Below are positions 17,730 through 26,507 of a stretch of 63,797 bases of DNA, one piece after another (position 1 is the stretch's first letter; the number at the start of each line of letters is the position of its first letter). The stretch is taken from the NCBI GenBank assembly GCA_021818445.1, contig JAKAEB010000019.1, forward strand, positions 1-63,797, read 5' to 3'. The notes under the pieces were generated by a model, which made no database searches, was not told the DNA's origin, and saw only the letters and a list, made by a program, of their open reading frames with translations. The translations under genes and the position numbers were made by a program. The stretch is from Planctomycetota bacterium. Lineage in GTDB: Bacteria > Planctomycetota > Phycisphaerae > WQYP01.

Positions 17730-18338
17730 ATGCCATCGGCCAATCCACGCTTTGAACTTTTAAATACCCTGTTTCAACACCGCGAAGAAAACCGCGACAG
17801 GATCATCTCCATCCTGCAGGAACTGGCTTACGTCAAAGCTGGCAACCTGCGTTTTGCCTGTACGGACGATGCCCACGATGCCGCGAGCGAAGCCATGCTG
17901 CTGGTCATCAGAAAACTGCACTGCTACCGCCCTGAACAAAACGCCGCCTGCACCTACTTTGGGCGGGTTATGACGCGGAGCATGCTGAAATATATCCGGC
18001 AGCAAAAACTGCAGCAGTGCAAACATGACACACCCATTGAAGGCGATCAAACCGGTGCATCGCTTATGGACAGCGGCGTGTCGCCATGGGGTAAGCCGTT
18101 GCCGCCGCGGATCGATTGTCGATTGCAGCATGCTACCGACCGCCGCCGTGCAGCCGATGTGATTGACGACGCCCTTCGGGGTGCCGTTGCCCAACGCGAC
18201 CGCGGCGATGCGGATACCTGTGACAAGGCCGAACTGGCGATAGCCATCCTGCAGATGCTACGCAAGCGCCTGCTTGGTCGATTCAACCGCATGCTGGCCG
18301 ATCAGATCATCCGCAAAGGCGAGCACGCGACCGGTTGA
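17730..18338 (+). CDS. Sigma-70 region-2-like protein lacking region 4
   Basis: This 202-residue protein follows the sigma factor at 16898 and has CAGGAG seven bases before its ATG. Residues ~40-95 resemble sigma region 2 (CTDDAHDAASEAMLLVIRKL, then FGRVMTRSMLKYIRQQKLQ). The C-terminal half has no recognisable region 4 helix-turn-helix. It may be a reduced sigma factor, or a protein that binds core polymerase or competes with its neighbour. Function is not known. Confidence 0.55.
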   Translation: MPSANPRFELLNTLFQHREENRDRIISILQELAYVKAGNLRFACTDDAHDAASEAMLLVIRKLHCYRPEQNAACTYFGRVMTRSMLKYIRQQKLQQCKHDTPIEGDQTGASLMDSGVSPWGKPLPPRIDCRLQHATDRRRAADVIDDALRGAVAQRDRGDADTCDKAELAIAILQMLRKRLLGRFNRMLADQIIRKGEHATG

Positions 18339-18881
18339 AGAAGTGCTCGTCGCCCATTACAGCACATCCGGCAAATACAGAAGCGGTATTGCGCCCCGGC
18401 CAGTGGCATGTTCCGCCAGTATTGCCGCCCATGGACGTGATACAAAACCAGAAAAGTTTTTTGCAAAATTAACGTTGTATGGGGGGCATTAATGTTCTAT
18501 GCTTTGGTTGGTTGGGGAGCAGAGCAAATCGGGGCGATGGATAATAGTCAAGTCCATCCCGTCCGGGTCGAGAAAGAGTAAGTTGGCGATTGGCACCGAG
18601 TGTATTGGCGTAGCTGCCCTTTTAAGGGGCGGTGAATCGAGCGCTGAACGACGCGGGCTGTTTGTGGCGACTGGCAGATTGTTTTGGCAAAACCGCCGAT
18701 CTCGGGCGGGGCCACGGTCGGTTCGCGCCCAGCGGATAGGCAAGTTTCGCGGTTTTGTTACGGGTTGGCCAGACATGTTGTTTGGCCGGTGGCAAACGCC
18801 GCTCTGGATATTTATTTGGCGAGACTCTGGAAAGAACATGTGTTCAGGCATGTGAAACTTGACTCGCTGGGAGGATACTCT
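18339..18881. other. Intergenic before PEP-CTERM gene
   Basis: About 540 bases without an intact gene. On the minus strand near 18530-18600 the translation reads IANLLFLDPDGMDLTII, which recalls the end of a glyoxalase/VOC domain, but the rest of that domain is absent. The last 20 bases hold the Shine-Dalgarno (GGGAGG, 18869-18874) of the next gene. Confidence 0.45.
18527..18600 (-). pseudogene. Possible VOC/glyoxalase C-terminal remnant
   Basis: Only about 24 residues (NLLFLDPDGMDL and neighbours) fit a VOC-domain end; the upstream frame shows no VOC features. This could be chance. Confidence 0.25.
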
Positions 18882-19595
18882 ATGAAGAAAAGTTTCTTAT
18901 CTCACACCCTTTTGGCGGCCGCGGCTGCCGTGGCGCTTGGGACGATAGCGGTCGGTGCCAATGCCGACACCATCTCCGGCACGCAAACCGTACTGACGTC
19001 CCCTACGGCGGTGAATCTGACCACGCAAGGCAGCGTGGACTGGATTTACGAATACGGCACCGCGAGCGGAGTCGGCACCTTTCAACGTAAAGCAAACGTG
19101 GGCACTATAATTTCGGGGCCGGTGCTCACCAATAACTTGGGCTTTAACGTCGGTTCGCCGATTGCAGCAACCTGGAGCGATGGACACCCATCCCTCACCG
19201 GCAGCGACACCAAAGGCGGTTTCCAGAGAACGAACAGCAACAGCACCGTTACATTTACCGTTACGCCCGACGGAAACGCCCAGACTCTTACCGTCTATGC
19301 TGGGGTCATCGCCGGGACCGCTACAGACACGTATTCACTCCAGAATGTCACGTCCAATGTGACACTGACCAACAGTGTGGCCAGCGGGTTCAAATGGTGG
19401 GCAGACACCATTAATTTTACGGCGGCACCGACAGACATATTGACCGTTACGCTCACTGGGTCAAACGGCGGCAAGGTGCCCATCGCTGGCGCAACCTTGG
19501 CGGATGCGGCTCCAACCCCCGAACCGGCCTCGCTGGGCTTGCTTGGTATCGGTGGGGCGGCGCTGCTGCTTATCAGTCGTCGCAAGCGCGCCTGA
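18882..19595 (+). CDS. PEP-CTERM sorting domain protein
   Basis: This 237-residue secreted protein has a signal peptide (LLAAAAAVALGTIAVGANA) and a beta-rich middle with many Thr and Asn residues. Its end is a classic PEP-CTERM signal: PTPEPASLGLLGIGGAALLL and then a basic tail, SRRKRA. Such proteins are processed by an exosortase, which is not in this window. The ATG at 18882 is chosen over an upstream frame because of GGGAGG eight bases before it and the signal peptide. A strong terminator follows at 19624. Confidence 0.88.
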   Translation: MKKSFLSHTLLAAAAAVALGTIAVGANADTISGTQTVLTSPTAVNLTTQGSVDWIYEYGTASGVGTFQRKANVGTIISGPVLTNNLGFNVGSPIAATWSDGHPSLTGSDTKGGFQRTNSNSTVTFTVTPDGNAQTLTVYAGVIAGTATDTYSLQNVTSNVTLTNSVASGFKWWADTINFTAAPTDILTVTLTGSNGGKVPIAGATLADAAPTPEPASLGLLGIGGAALLLISRRKRA

Positions 19596-19623
19596 AAACA
19601 CCCCAGTCTGGAAATTTGCAATG

Positions 19624-19659
19624 GGGCACGGGATGGTTAACCTCCCGTGCCCTTTTTTT
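19624..19659 (+). terminator. Intrinsic terminator after PEP-CTERM gene
   Basis: A 10-bp stem (GGGCACGGGA at 19624-19633 with TCCCGTGCCC at 19643-19652) is followed by seven T residues. Confidence 0.88.
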
Positions 19660-19713
19660 GCCGGGCGCGGCGGCTGCCACATTGCCCCACCGATGTAACG
19701 ACTCAACTGCCAG

Positions 19714-21069
19714 CTACACGGGGCGGGCAGGTGCTGCCGCGCGGGTGGGTGCGTCGGCACCGGGGTCGCCCTGCGTCAATTCATCGAGGTCTTCCACATG
19801 CGGACGTGAATAGTCGCCCCGAATCACCCACCATGCCCCCACCAGATTCCAGATGATGGGCAAAAAGCGGATGGCCTGTGTCAAGGCAAACGCCTGACTG
19901 GCTGTGTTTGTGCCGCGAGTGACAAAAAAGTGCAGGATGATCCAATCCATCACGCCGATCCCCTGCGGGGGCAGAATCGGAATACTGGCCGCCAGCACTG
20001 CCAGCGGAATGTACGCCATGTAATAGCCCAGCGGGTCGTGCATGCCGAACGCCTGCCCCGCCAGAAACCCCGCAATGGGCAATACCGCCTGCGATACCAC
20101 ACTGGCCACCAGCGCCATCGCTATGACACCCAGATGACCGCGATAGGCGGCAAGCGTACGGTCGGCATGCTTGAGAAATTCCGGCAGGGGAAGTTTTTCT
20201 ATTAAATAATCCAGGCCCACCGCCTTGCGCACGCGGCGGGAAAAATATACCCCAGCGCCAACCGCCGTTATCACCAGCATTCCGCCGGTAAGAAGCACCA
20301 CATGCAGCAGTACCGGGTCAGCGGGATGCCCGGCAGTGCGGGTGTTCAGGAGCAGTTCCACCACGGCGGCGGTAAAGCCGACGATTATCAGGCCGACCAG
20401 CCCGATGACGCGGTCGAGAATGACGGTGATGGCGCTTTTGGTCTTCTGGCCGGTGAGCTTTCCCGTGTAGACAATTTTCACAATATCGCCACTGGTGGTA
20501 CCGGGAAGAAAGGTGGAATAAAACTGGCCAAGGAAGGTAAGCGTCAGACATCGCCGGTAGGGCAAATTAAGCTCGCACACATGAAGCAGCCGTTGCCACC
20601 GCCATGCCGTGATTAAAAATGGTATGCCCAGGATCGCAAAAGCCAGAATCAGTGGCAGCGGCTTACTGTGGGCCATGAGGCTGATAAACCCCAACCGTAT
20701 CTCCGGGGCACCATGCGACTGCACCAGATAGCTGCCGGGTAAACCCAAAGTGGGGGGGAAATCGATGGGCGATTGGGCCGCCCATGCGTGGACAGTTTTA
20801 CCGGTTGGCAGGCGGACTGTGATGGGTCTTGGGCGAAAATCCAGCACATAAACGTGATGATGTACGGCCACGAGCCGAATCGGCGTGGCCTTGGGAAACG
20901 TCACATTGCGAACAACCGCCCCCGCCTTGATGGTGACACGATCATGCCAGTGGATGTGAGAAGTCACATACCACAGGCCGACAATCGCGATGCACCATTT
21001 AATAACCGACAGGACAACCCGGCGCACCGGATGGCGATGGTGCTGCGGCGTGGGGGGCAAATCGGCCAT
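19714..21069 (-). CDS. Lysylphosphatidylglycerol synthase TM-region/flippase-like (UPF0104) protein
   Basis: This 451-residue membrane protein is of the YbhN/UPF0104 type, related to the membrane part of MprF. It has a first TM helix, a soluble insert at ~45-125, and then about seven TM helices with the usual motifs (RWQRLLHVCELNLPYRRCL, LGQFYSTFLPGTTSGDIVKI, ILDRVIGLVGLI and, near the end, PPQGIGVMDWIILHF). Such proteins may move lipids or lipid-linked compounds. The ATG directly follows the TAA of pyrE, so they are one operon. The C-terminal tail is charged. Confidence 0.8.
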   Translation of the reverse strand: MADLPPTPQHHRHPVRRVVLSVIKWCIAIVGLWYVTSHIHWHDRVTIKAGAVVRNVTFPKATPIRLVAVHHHVYVLDFRPRPITVRLPTGKTVHAWAAQSPIDFPPTLGLPGSYLVQSHGAPEIRLGFISLMAHSKPLPLILAFAILGIPFLITAWRWQRLLHVCELNLPYRRCLTLTFLGQFYSTFLPGTTSGDIVKIVYTGKLTGQKTKSAITVILDRVIGLVGLIIVGFTAAVVELLLNTRTAGHPADPVLLHVVLLTGGMLVITAVGAGVYFSRRVRKAVGLDYLIEKLPLPEFLKHADRTLAAYRGHLGVIAMALVASVVSQAVLPIAGFLAGQAFGMHDPLGYYMAYIPLAVLAASIPILPPQGIGVMDWIILHFFVTRGTNTASQAFALTQAIRFLPIIWNLVGAWWVIRGDYSRPHVEDLDELTQGDPGADAPTRAAAPARPV

Positions 21070-21600
21070 TTATATCCCCAGATCGTGGCGGGTCAGGATG
21101 GATTCAAATACGAAACCGGCGGCCTCGATATTTTCTCGGGCCCCTTCCTGCCGGTCGATGACGGCGATGATTCGATCCACCTTGGCACCTTGGGCCGCGA
21201 TAACTTTGGCCGCCTCCAGCACCTGCCCGCCGGTGGTGGCGATGTCCTCAACCAGCAGCACATTGTCGCCGGCGGCAATCGCTCCTTCGATAAGTTTACC
21301 GGTGCCATAGTCTTTTTTGGCGTTGCGCACGATGAAAAATGGCAGTTGGGCCGCCAGGGCCGTCGCCGCGGCTAGCGCCACACCGCCCAGTTCTGCACCT
21401 GCGATGCGGTCCACATCGGCGGAGCGGCGTTCCGCCATCAACGCACCGAGCGATTCAAGAATGTCGGGCTGGGTCTCAAATAAATACTTATCCAGATAGT
21501 ATTTGGATTTTCTTCCCGACCGCAGGGTAAAATCGCCTTCCAGATAGGCGACATCTTTAATCCGCCGGGCCAGTTGCACTTTAGTCAGCATGGACTGCAT
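21070..21600 (-). CDS. pyrE: Orotate phosphoribosyltransferase
   Basis: This ~176-residue PyrE adds ribose-5-phosphate from PRPP to orotate in pyrimidine synthesis. It has LRSGRKSKYYLDKYLFE, GAELGGVALAAA and the PRPP loop VLLVEDIATTGGQ. Two starts are possible: ATG 21600, very close to GGAG (two bases), or ATG 21591, eleven bases from it. It heads an operon with the flippase-like gene. Confidence 0.93.
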   Translation of the reverse strand: MQSMLTKVQLARRIKDVAYLEGDFTLRSGRKSKYYLDKYLFETQPDILESLGALMAERRSADVDRIAGAELGGVALAAATALAAQLPFFIVRNAKKDYGTGKLIEGAIAAGDNVLLVEDIATTGGQVLEAAKVIAAQGAKVDRIIAVIDRQEGARENIEAAGFVFESILTRHDLGI

Positions 21601-21701
21601 GTCTCCTCAACTTACGAATGTTAAATGCTCAAGGGCAATTTATCGCCCCACCTCCCCGGCTTTTGCAATGCCGGCGGGGAAATATTAAAAAAGGGTGAAC
21701 T

Positions 21702-22790
21702 TTAATTCGCGGCCAGCGCCCCCACCCCATATTGACGAATTTTATTGTAGCGCTGATCGAGCAATTGCGGGGTTGGCACACTCTTGAGTTCCCGCAGCGT
21801 GCGTTCGATGTAGCGCTCCAGAGCATCAGCGGCAGCCCGGCGATTGCGGTGCGCCCCGCCGAGCGGTTCACGTATGACATCATCAATAACGCCCAACTGG
21901 CGCAGATGGTTACTGGTGAGTTTAAGCGCCTCGGCAGCTTCGGGGGCATTGGCCGAGCCTTTCCAGAGTATTCCACTGCACCCCTCCGGTGAGATGACGC
22001 TATACCAGGCATACTGCATCATCGCAAGGCGGTCTCCCACGCCGATGCCCAGCGCTCCGCCCGACGCACCTTCACCAATCACAATGCAGATGATCGGTGT
22101 GGGCAGTACCGACATCTCCCGCAGGTTGACAGCGATGGCCTCGGCCACACCGCGCTCTTCCGAGCCAAGGCCCGGGTAGGCACCGGGGGTGTCGATCAGA
22201 CATACAACGGGAAGGCCGAATTTGGCGGCAAACTGCATTTTAAGCAGCGCCTTGCGGTAACCCTCAGGATGGGCGCAGCCAAAATTACAGGCGATCTTTT
22301 CCCGCGTGTCGCGTCCTTTTTGCTGCCCGATGAGCATAATCTTTTGCGAGCCTACACGACCTGTGCCGGTGATGATGGCTTTATCATCGCCGAAACGCCG
22401 GTCGCCATGCAGTTCTTCAAAATCTTTGATGATCAGGTCTATGTAGTCGCGCGTTTGCGGGCGATTGGGGTGCCGGGCCACTTGCACCGTCTCCCACGCG
22501 GTCAGATTGTCGTAGGTTTTTCTGATAAGACTGATGAGATTTTCCCGCAGCTTGGCAATTTCGTGGCTGTAATCAATACCTTTTTGTTCCTGTAAAACGA
22601 CCAATTCCTGTATCTGGCGTTCTAATTTGATGATCGGCTGTTCAAAGGGTAGACCCATCGTCGGCATGGCGGGGGGTGTCGAATCTGAGTTGGATGCCGC
22701 CGATCCAGCCGCGGTTGGTGTTGCCTTGGCTCCTTTCGACGGGGACCGCGACGCTGTGGGCTTTTTTCCAGTTCCTGTTTGCTTCGCCAT
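21702..22790 (-). CDS. accA: Acetyl-CoA carboxylase carboxyltransferase subunit alpha
   Basis: This 362-residue AccA (from ATG 22790) is one half of the carboxyltransferase that makes malonyl-CoA for fatty acid synthesis. A ~45-residue Ala/Thr/Ser-rich extension precedes the core. The core has FEELHGDRRFGDDKAI, GRDTREKIACNFGCAHPEGY, DTPGAYPGLGSEERG and GEGASGGALGIGVGD. The start at 22790 has GGAG nine bases upstream; the alternative at 22805 has none. Its partner accD is about 11 kb away at 33202 on the other strand. Confidence 0.94.
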   Translation of the reverse strand: MAKQTGTGKKPTASRSPSKGAKATPTAAGSAASNSDSTPPAMPTMGLPFEQPIIKLERQIQELVVLQEQKGIDYSHEIAKLRENLISLIRKTYDNLTAWETVQVARHPNRPQTRDYIDLIIKDFEELHGDRRFGDDKAIITGTGRVGSQKIMLIGQQKGRDTREKIACNFGCAHPEGYRKALLKMQFAAKFGLPVVCLIDTPGAYPGLGSEERGVAEAIAVNLREMSVLPTPIICIVIGEGASGGALGIGVGDRLAMMQYAWYSVISPEGCSGILWKGSANAPEAAEALKLTSNHLRQLGVIDDVIREPLGGAHRNRRAAADALERYIERTLRELKSVPTPQLLDQRYNKIRQYGVGALAAN

Positions 22791-22938
22791 AGCGATAAAC
22801 TCCATTGAGAGAGATATTACAAACGTTCCGGCACTTTGATTATCTTAGTCCAAAATGGGCGTCAGGCGGTAGTGGGTGGTCGCCCGCTGTACGGCCCGGG
22901 CTTCGCCGCGGCATGTTGGTACCGTCGCCGCATGCTTC

Positions 22939-23703
22939 TCACTCCGCTTCATGCTGATATTGGCACACCAGCGCGACGCCCTGAAGTACCAGATCCGGGA
23001 TAAGCGAATCAATCAATTCGCTTTGGCCGAAGATTCGCTGGGCATCGCCGCCGGTGGCAACCACGTGCGGCCAAACTCCCAAAACGTCGGCATAAAGCTC
23101 CAGCAAGTGGCGCACGGCACCCTGCATCTGCGCATAGATGCCCAAGTTCAGTGCCTCCATGGTGTTGAGGCCCAGCGGTCCGGGCGGTGGGGTCAGGTCG
23201 GCGACCGGTAACAGCGCGGTGTTGGCATGCAGGCTTTGAGCGGCCATCGCCAGCCCGGGCGCAATGGCCCCGCCACGAAATACGCCCTCCGCATCAATGC
23301 AGTCGACCACCAACGCGGTACCACAACTCACTACGGCACAGGGTGCCTGGGTGTTTACATAGGCGGTCAATGCCCCCAGCAGGCGATCGACACCCACCGA
23401 CGATGAGTCCTTCAGACGCATCTCAACCGGGATGGGGATGTCGCGCCCCACAATTTGCGCTTTCATCCCCAGCACCCGGCCGATTATCCGGGCCGTTGGT
23501 TCAATGGCCGCCGGTACCACTGCGGCCACGGCGGCGTGCTCCACCGGGCTGGAGTGGCGATCCAGCAGTTCATGAATGGCGGTCGGCAGTTGACTTTCCA
23601 GATCGGCAATCGCGATGCGGACGGCGGCGTCTTTGGCCTTGCCATCCTCATAAATGCCCAGCCCGATGCGGGAATTGCCGATATCAACAGCGAGTATGCT
23701 CAT
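22939..23703 (-). CDS. coaX: Type III pantothenate kinase
   Basis: This 254-residue CoaX phosphorylates pantothenate in the first step of CoA synthesis. It has the N-terminal DIGNSRIG phosphate loop, SSVGVDRLLGALTAY, SCGTALVVDCIDAEG with the catalytic acid, and GGAIAPGLAMAAQSL. It starts 30 bases after obg on the same strand, with AAAGG upstream, so it is likely in the obg operon. Confidence 0.93.
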   Translation of the reverse strand: MSILAVDIGNSRIGLGIYEDGKAKDAAVRIAIADLESQLPTAIHELLDRHSSPVEHAAVAAVVPAAIEPTARIIGRVLGMKAQIVGRDIPIPVEMRLKDSSSVGVDRLLGALTAYVNTQAPCAVVSCGTALVVDCIDAEGVFRGGAIAPGLAMAAQSLHANTALLPVADLTPPPGPLGLNTMEALNLGIYAQMQGAVRHLLELYADVLGVWPHVVATGGDAQRIFGQSELIDSLIPDLVLQGVALVCQYQHEAE

Positions 23704-23733
23704 GAAGATGGTGCCTTTATGTTTGGCGGGTAA

Positions 23734-24957
23734 TTATTTTTTTCCACGGCGGTAAAACCGCCCTTTTCGGACATCGTCGGCCTGCATGGCGCGAATTTCA
23801 TCCAGCAGAGCCTGATCTTCAGCCTCCGGTGCCGATTCATCGGAACCATGGGACTCGCTGGCTGCGGATGAGAGGGGGGCGTGCCATGGAGTCTGCGTGG
23901 GGGCAGGCGTCTCGACTGGTGGCGGCTCAATGGGGATTGGCTGGTCGACAAATGCTGCTCCGCCCGGCGATTTTTCCGCCGCGACCCAAAGTGCCTCCAG
24001 CAGTGGTCGCAGCCCCGTGCCGGCCACCGCACTGATGGCGTAAATCTGGCGTCCGGGCATCGCCTGCCGCAGGTCGGCCAAAGCCTCGGCGGCACCGGTG
24101 AGGTCCATTTTATTGGCGACTAATATCTCCGGCTTGGCCGCCAATTTGGGGCTGTAATGAAACAGTTCTTCCCGGATGGTTTGATATGCATCGAATGGCG
24201 ACTGCCCATCGAGAGGCAATATATCCAGCAGGTGAACGAGAATTCGGGTACGTTCAATGTGGCGCAAAAATTCCAATCCCAAGCCAGCCCCATCCGATGC
24301 CCCACCGATGAGGCCCGGAATATCCGCCACCACCAGTCGCCGTTCCATGTCCAGCTCGGCAATGCCAAGTTGGGGCACCAGCGTGGTGAAGGGGTAGTCG
24401 GCGATTTTTGGCCGGGCGGCCGAAAGCCGCGACAACAGCGTTGATTTGCCTGCATTGGGTTTGCCTATCAGGCCGACATCGGCAATCAGCCGCAGTTGAA
24501 ATTTCAGTTCACGTGTTTCGCCCGGTAACCCCGGCTGGGCAAAATCGGGGGCTTGCCGGGTGGACGTGGTGAAATGGAAGTTACCATAGCCACCGCGCCC
24601 ACCTTTCGCGATGCACACGCTGCGGCCGGCGGGAGTCATATCCGCGAGCAGCAGACCGGTCTGGTTGTCGTACACCAGCGTACCGGGGGGCACACGGATG
24701 GTGAGGTCCGTGCCGTTGCGCCCGGCCTTTTTTTTGCCTAAACCCGGGTTTCCATCCTCCGCACTCCAGTGGTGGCGTCCCACCATATCGAGCAACGTAT
24801 CCACGCCGGCGGTGGCGTGCAGGTAGACGCTGCCCCCATCGCCCCCGTCGCCGCCATCGGGCCCGCCATGCGGAACGTATTTTTCCCGGCGCATCGACAC
24901 GCAGCCGCTTCCGCCCCGTCCCGCCTTAACTACAATCACCGCTTCATCAATAAACAT
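23734..24957 (-). CDS. obg: GTPase Obg
   Basis: This 407-residue Obg GTPase is involved in late 50S ribosome assembly. The Gly-rich Obg fold spans residues 1-160 (AGRGGSGCVSMRREKYVPHG, GPDGGDGGDGGSVYL). The G domain has GKPNAGKST (P loop), DIPGLIGGASDGAGLG and NKMD. A Pro/Glu-rich, divergent C-terminal tail of ~70 residues replaces the usual OCT domain and ends in a basic patch. It is the first gene of the obg-coaX unit. Confidence 0.95.
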   Translation of the reverse strand: MFIDEAVIVVKAGRGGSGCVSMRREKYVPHGGPDGGDGGDGGSVYLHATAGVDTLLDMVGRHHWSAEDGNPGLGKKKAGRNGTDLTIRVPPGTLVYDNQTGLLLADMTPAGRSVCIAKGGRGGYGNFHFTTSTRQAPDFAQPGLPGETRELKFQLRLIADVGLIGKPNAGKSTLLSRLSAARPKIADYPFTTLVPQLGIAELDMERRLVVADIPGLIGGASDGAGLGLEFLRHIERTRILVHLLDILPLDGQSPFDAYQTIREELFHYSPKLAAKPEILVANKMDLTGAAEALADLRQAMPGRQIYAISAVAGTGLRPLLEALWVAAEKSPGGAAFVDQPIPIEPPPVETPAPTQTPWHAPLSSAASESHGSDESAPEAEDQALLDEIRAMQADDVRKGRFYRRGKK

Positions 24958-25262
24958 GGGTGTATTCTAACGCATCCGCTGTTTTCCGGCGGAATTCCCG
25001 GCCTGAGGTCTGCGAAGAATTATTGGTAGGTTGGGCCAAGCGCTCTCGGCCCGGTGAGCGGCGTTTGCCACGTATCTCCCGAGCTGGAAAATCGTGACAC
25101 GAAACTGACTCCAGAGGGGTCGGCGGATCGGGGCACAAACACCCCATAGTCGTTGTATCGGTGGGTCTCGTTGGCAGCGCATACGGCTGGTGCCGGTGTC
25201 TCGCTCGATGCTTATTACCGCATTCGATGCTATAATTGCGCGTCTCAATTGGAGATGAAATA
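24958..25262. other. Intergenic between divergent obg and oxidoreductase
   Basis: About 300 bases without a gene. Only the plus-strand promoter at 25228-25236 is recognisable; nothing else stands out. Confidence 0.5.
25228..25236 (+). promoter_or_regulatory. Extended -10 promoter of the FAD oxidoreductase
   Basis: TGCTATAAT is a perfect extended -10 element (TGnTATAAT) ~27 bases before the ATG, predicting a start near 25243 and a short leader that includes GGAG (25251-25254). No good -35 is visible, as is common with extended -10 promoters. Confidence 0.6.
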
Positions 25263-26465
25263 ATGCTGGCAGAGGCCTGCGATGTAGTCGTGATTGGTGG
25301 TGGACCGGCGGGCGCGGTGGCTGGCGCGCTTTTGGCCGCCGGCGGCGTAGATGTCATTATTGCCGAGCAAAAATTATTCCCGCGGCAAAAAGTCTGCGGC
25401 GAGTTTTTGTCTCCCGGGGCATTTCCGGTGCTGACACGGTTGGGTGTCCTTCCAGAAATAATAGATCGGGCCGGGCCGGAGATCACGGCACTGGCCATGC
25501 ACCCGAGCGTAGGCTTGAAAATCAGTGCGGCGATGCCATGCGACGGTGCGGGCCGATTTGCACGGGGCATCGGGCGCCATCATTTGGATACCATCCTGCT
25601 GGACCGCGCGCGGCGGCTGGGTGCCCGCGTGCTTACCCCCTGCCATGTGCGAAAAGTGGTCGGATCAGGCGGCGAGGGCTTTGCCGTGCATACCGATCAG
25701 TTGGGTGTTATCGAAGCCAAACTGGTCATCTTCGCCAACGGGCTGCCGCCGACCAATGCCGAGGTCACCGATCGGTCAAAACTTATGCGGCAGATGGTGG
25801 GCTTTAAAACTTATTTCGACGATTGCCAATTGCCCGAAAACGTGATTGCCCTATACGGGTGCCGGGGCATCTATGGCGGCTTGCAACGCACCGGCGATGC
25901 CGGTGCCGAGCACCGATACAACTTTGCATTTGTCGCCCGCCGGTCGGTGATGGAAGCTGCCGCCGGTGCCGAGGGCCTGCTGTCCCGATTGCGGCAGTCG
26001 AACCACGCTCTTGATCGTGCCCTGGCCGGTGCCCGGCGAGTTGACCGATGGTATGCATGGGGACCGCTCCGGCCCGGAATGCGGCGGCTATTTGACGATG
26101 GAAAATTTTACGCGGGCAATGCCGCTGGCGAGGTACAACCGCTGATCGGTGAGGGGATGACGTTGGCCATCCGCTCCGGTGCCTTGGTGGCGGACACCAT
26201 CACCTTGGGGCTGCGCGGCGGTCTGACACCAGCCGAAATGGCGGCGCGTTATGAGACACTTTGGCGGGAAGATTTTTCATCACGCTGCTATTGGGGTAAC
26301 TGGTTTGCCAACATGCTGACCAACCCCGTGGCCGGTTTTTTTGGATCGCTGCTGGGACAAATTCGGCCGTTGGCTCAATGGGGTGTGGGTGTCAGCGGCA
26401 AAAGGTTTCTTGCCGCCGCCGCCGCCAAGAGCGCCTCACGCACCGTGGAAGGCGATAACAAGTAA
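25263..26465 (+). CDS. FAD-dependent oxidoreductase (geranylgeranyl reductase/halogenase-like)
   Basis: This 400-residue flavoprotein has the N-terminal FAD motif VVVIGGGPAGAVAGALLA. FPRQKVCGEFLSPGA follows at the place of the CGE(F/L) signature of the GGR/halogenase-like flavoenzyme group. GNAAGEVQPLIGEGMTLAI is the second FAD contact. The ATG at 25263 has GGAG eight bases upstream. The substrate is unknown; reduction of a lipid or a polyketide-like compound is possible. It is followed closely by tyrA. Confidence 0.8.
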   Translation: MLAEACDVVVIGGGPAGAVAGALLAAGGVDVIIAEQKLFPRQKVCGEFLSPGAFPVLTRLGVLPEIIDRAGPEITALAMHPSVGLKISAAMPCDGAGRFARGIGRHHLDTILLDRARRLGARVLTPCHVRKVVGSGGEGFAVHTDQLGVIEAKLVIFANGLPPTNAEVTDRSKLMRQMVGFKTYFDDCQLPENVIALYGCRGIYGGLQRTGDAGAEHRYNFAFVARRSVMEAAAGAEGLLSRLRQSNHALDRALAGARRVDRWYAWGPLRPGMRRLFDDGKFYAGNAAGEVQPLIGEGMTLAIRSGALVADTITLGLRGGLTPAEMAARYETLWREDFSSRCYWGNWFANMLTNPVAGFFGSLLGQIRPLAQWGVGVSGKRFLAAAAAKSASRTVEGDNK

Positions 26466-26507
26466 TCCCCATTACCCAATTGCCTGTCCTGCGATAAACT
26501 CACGGCC

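Noticed and set aside
18499-18855. Gene before the PEP-CTERM protein
   Set aside because: The frame lacks a ribosome site and shows no domain; the minus frame has only a short VOC-like stretch.
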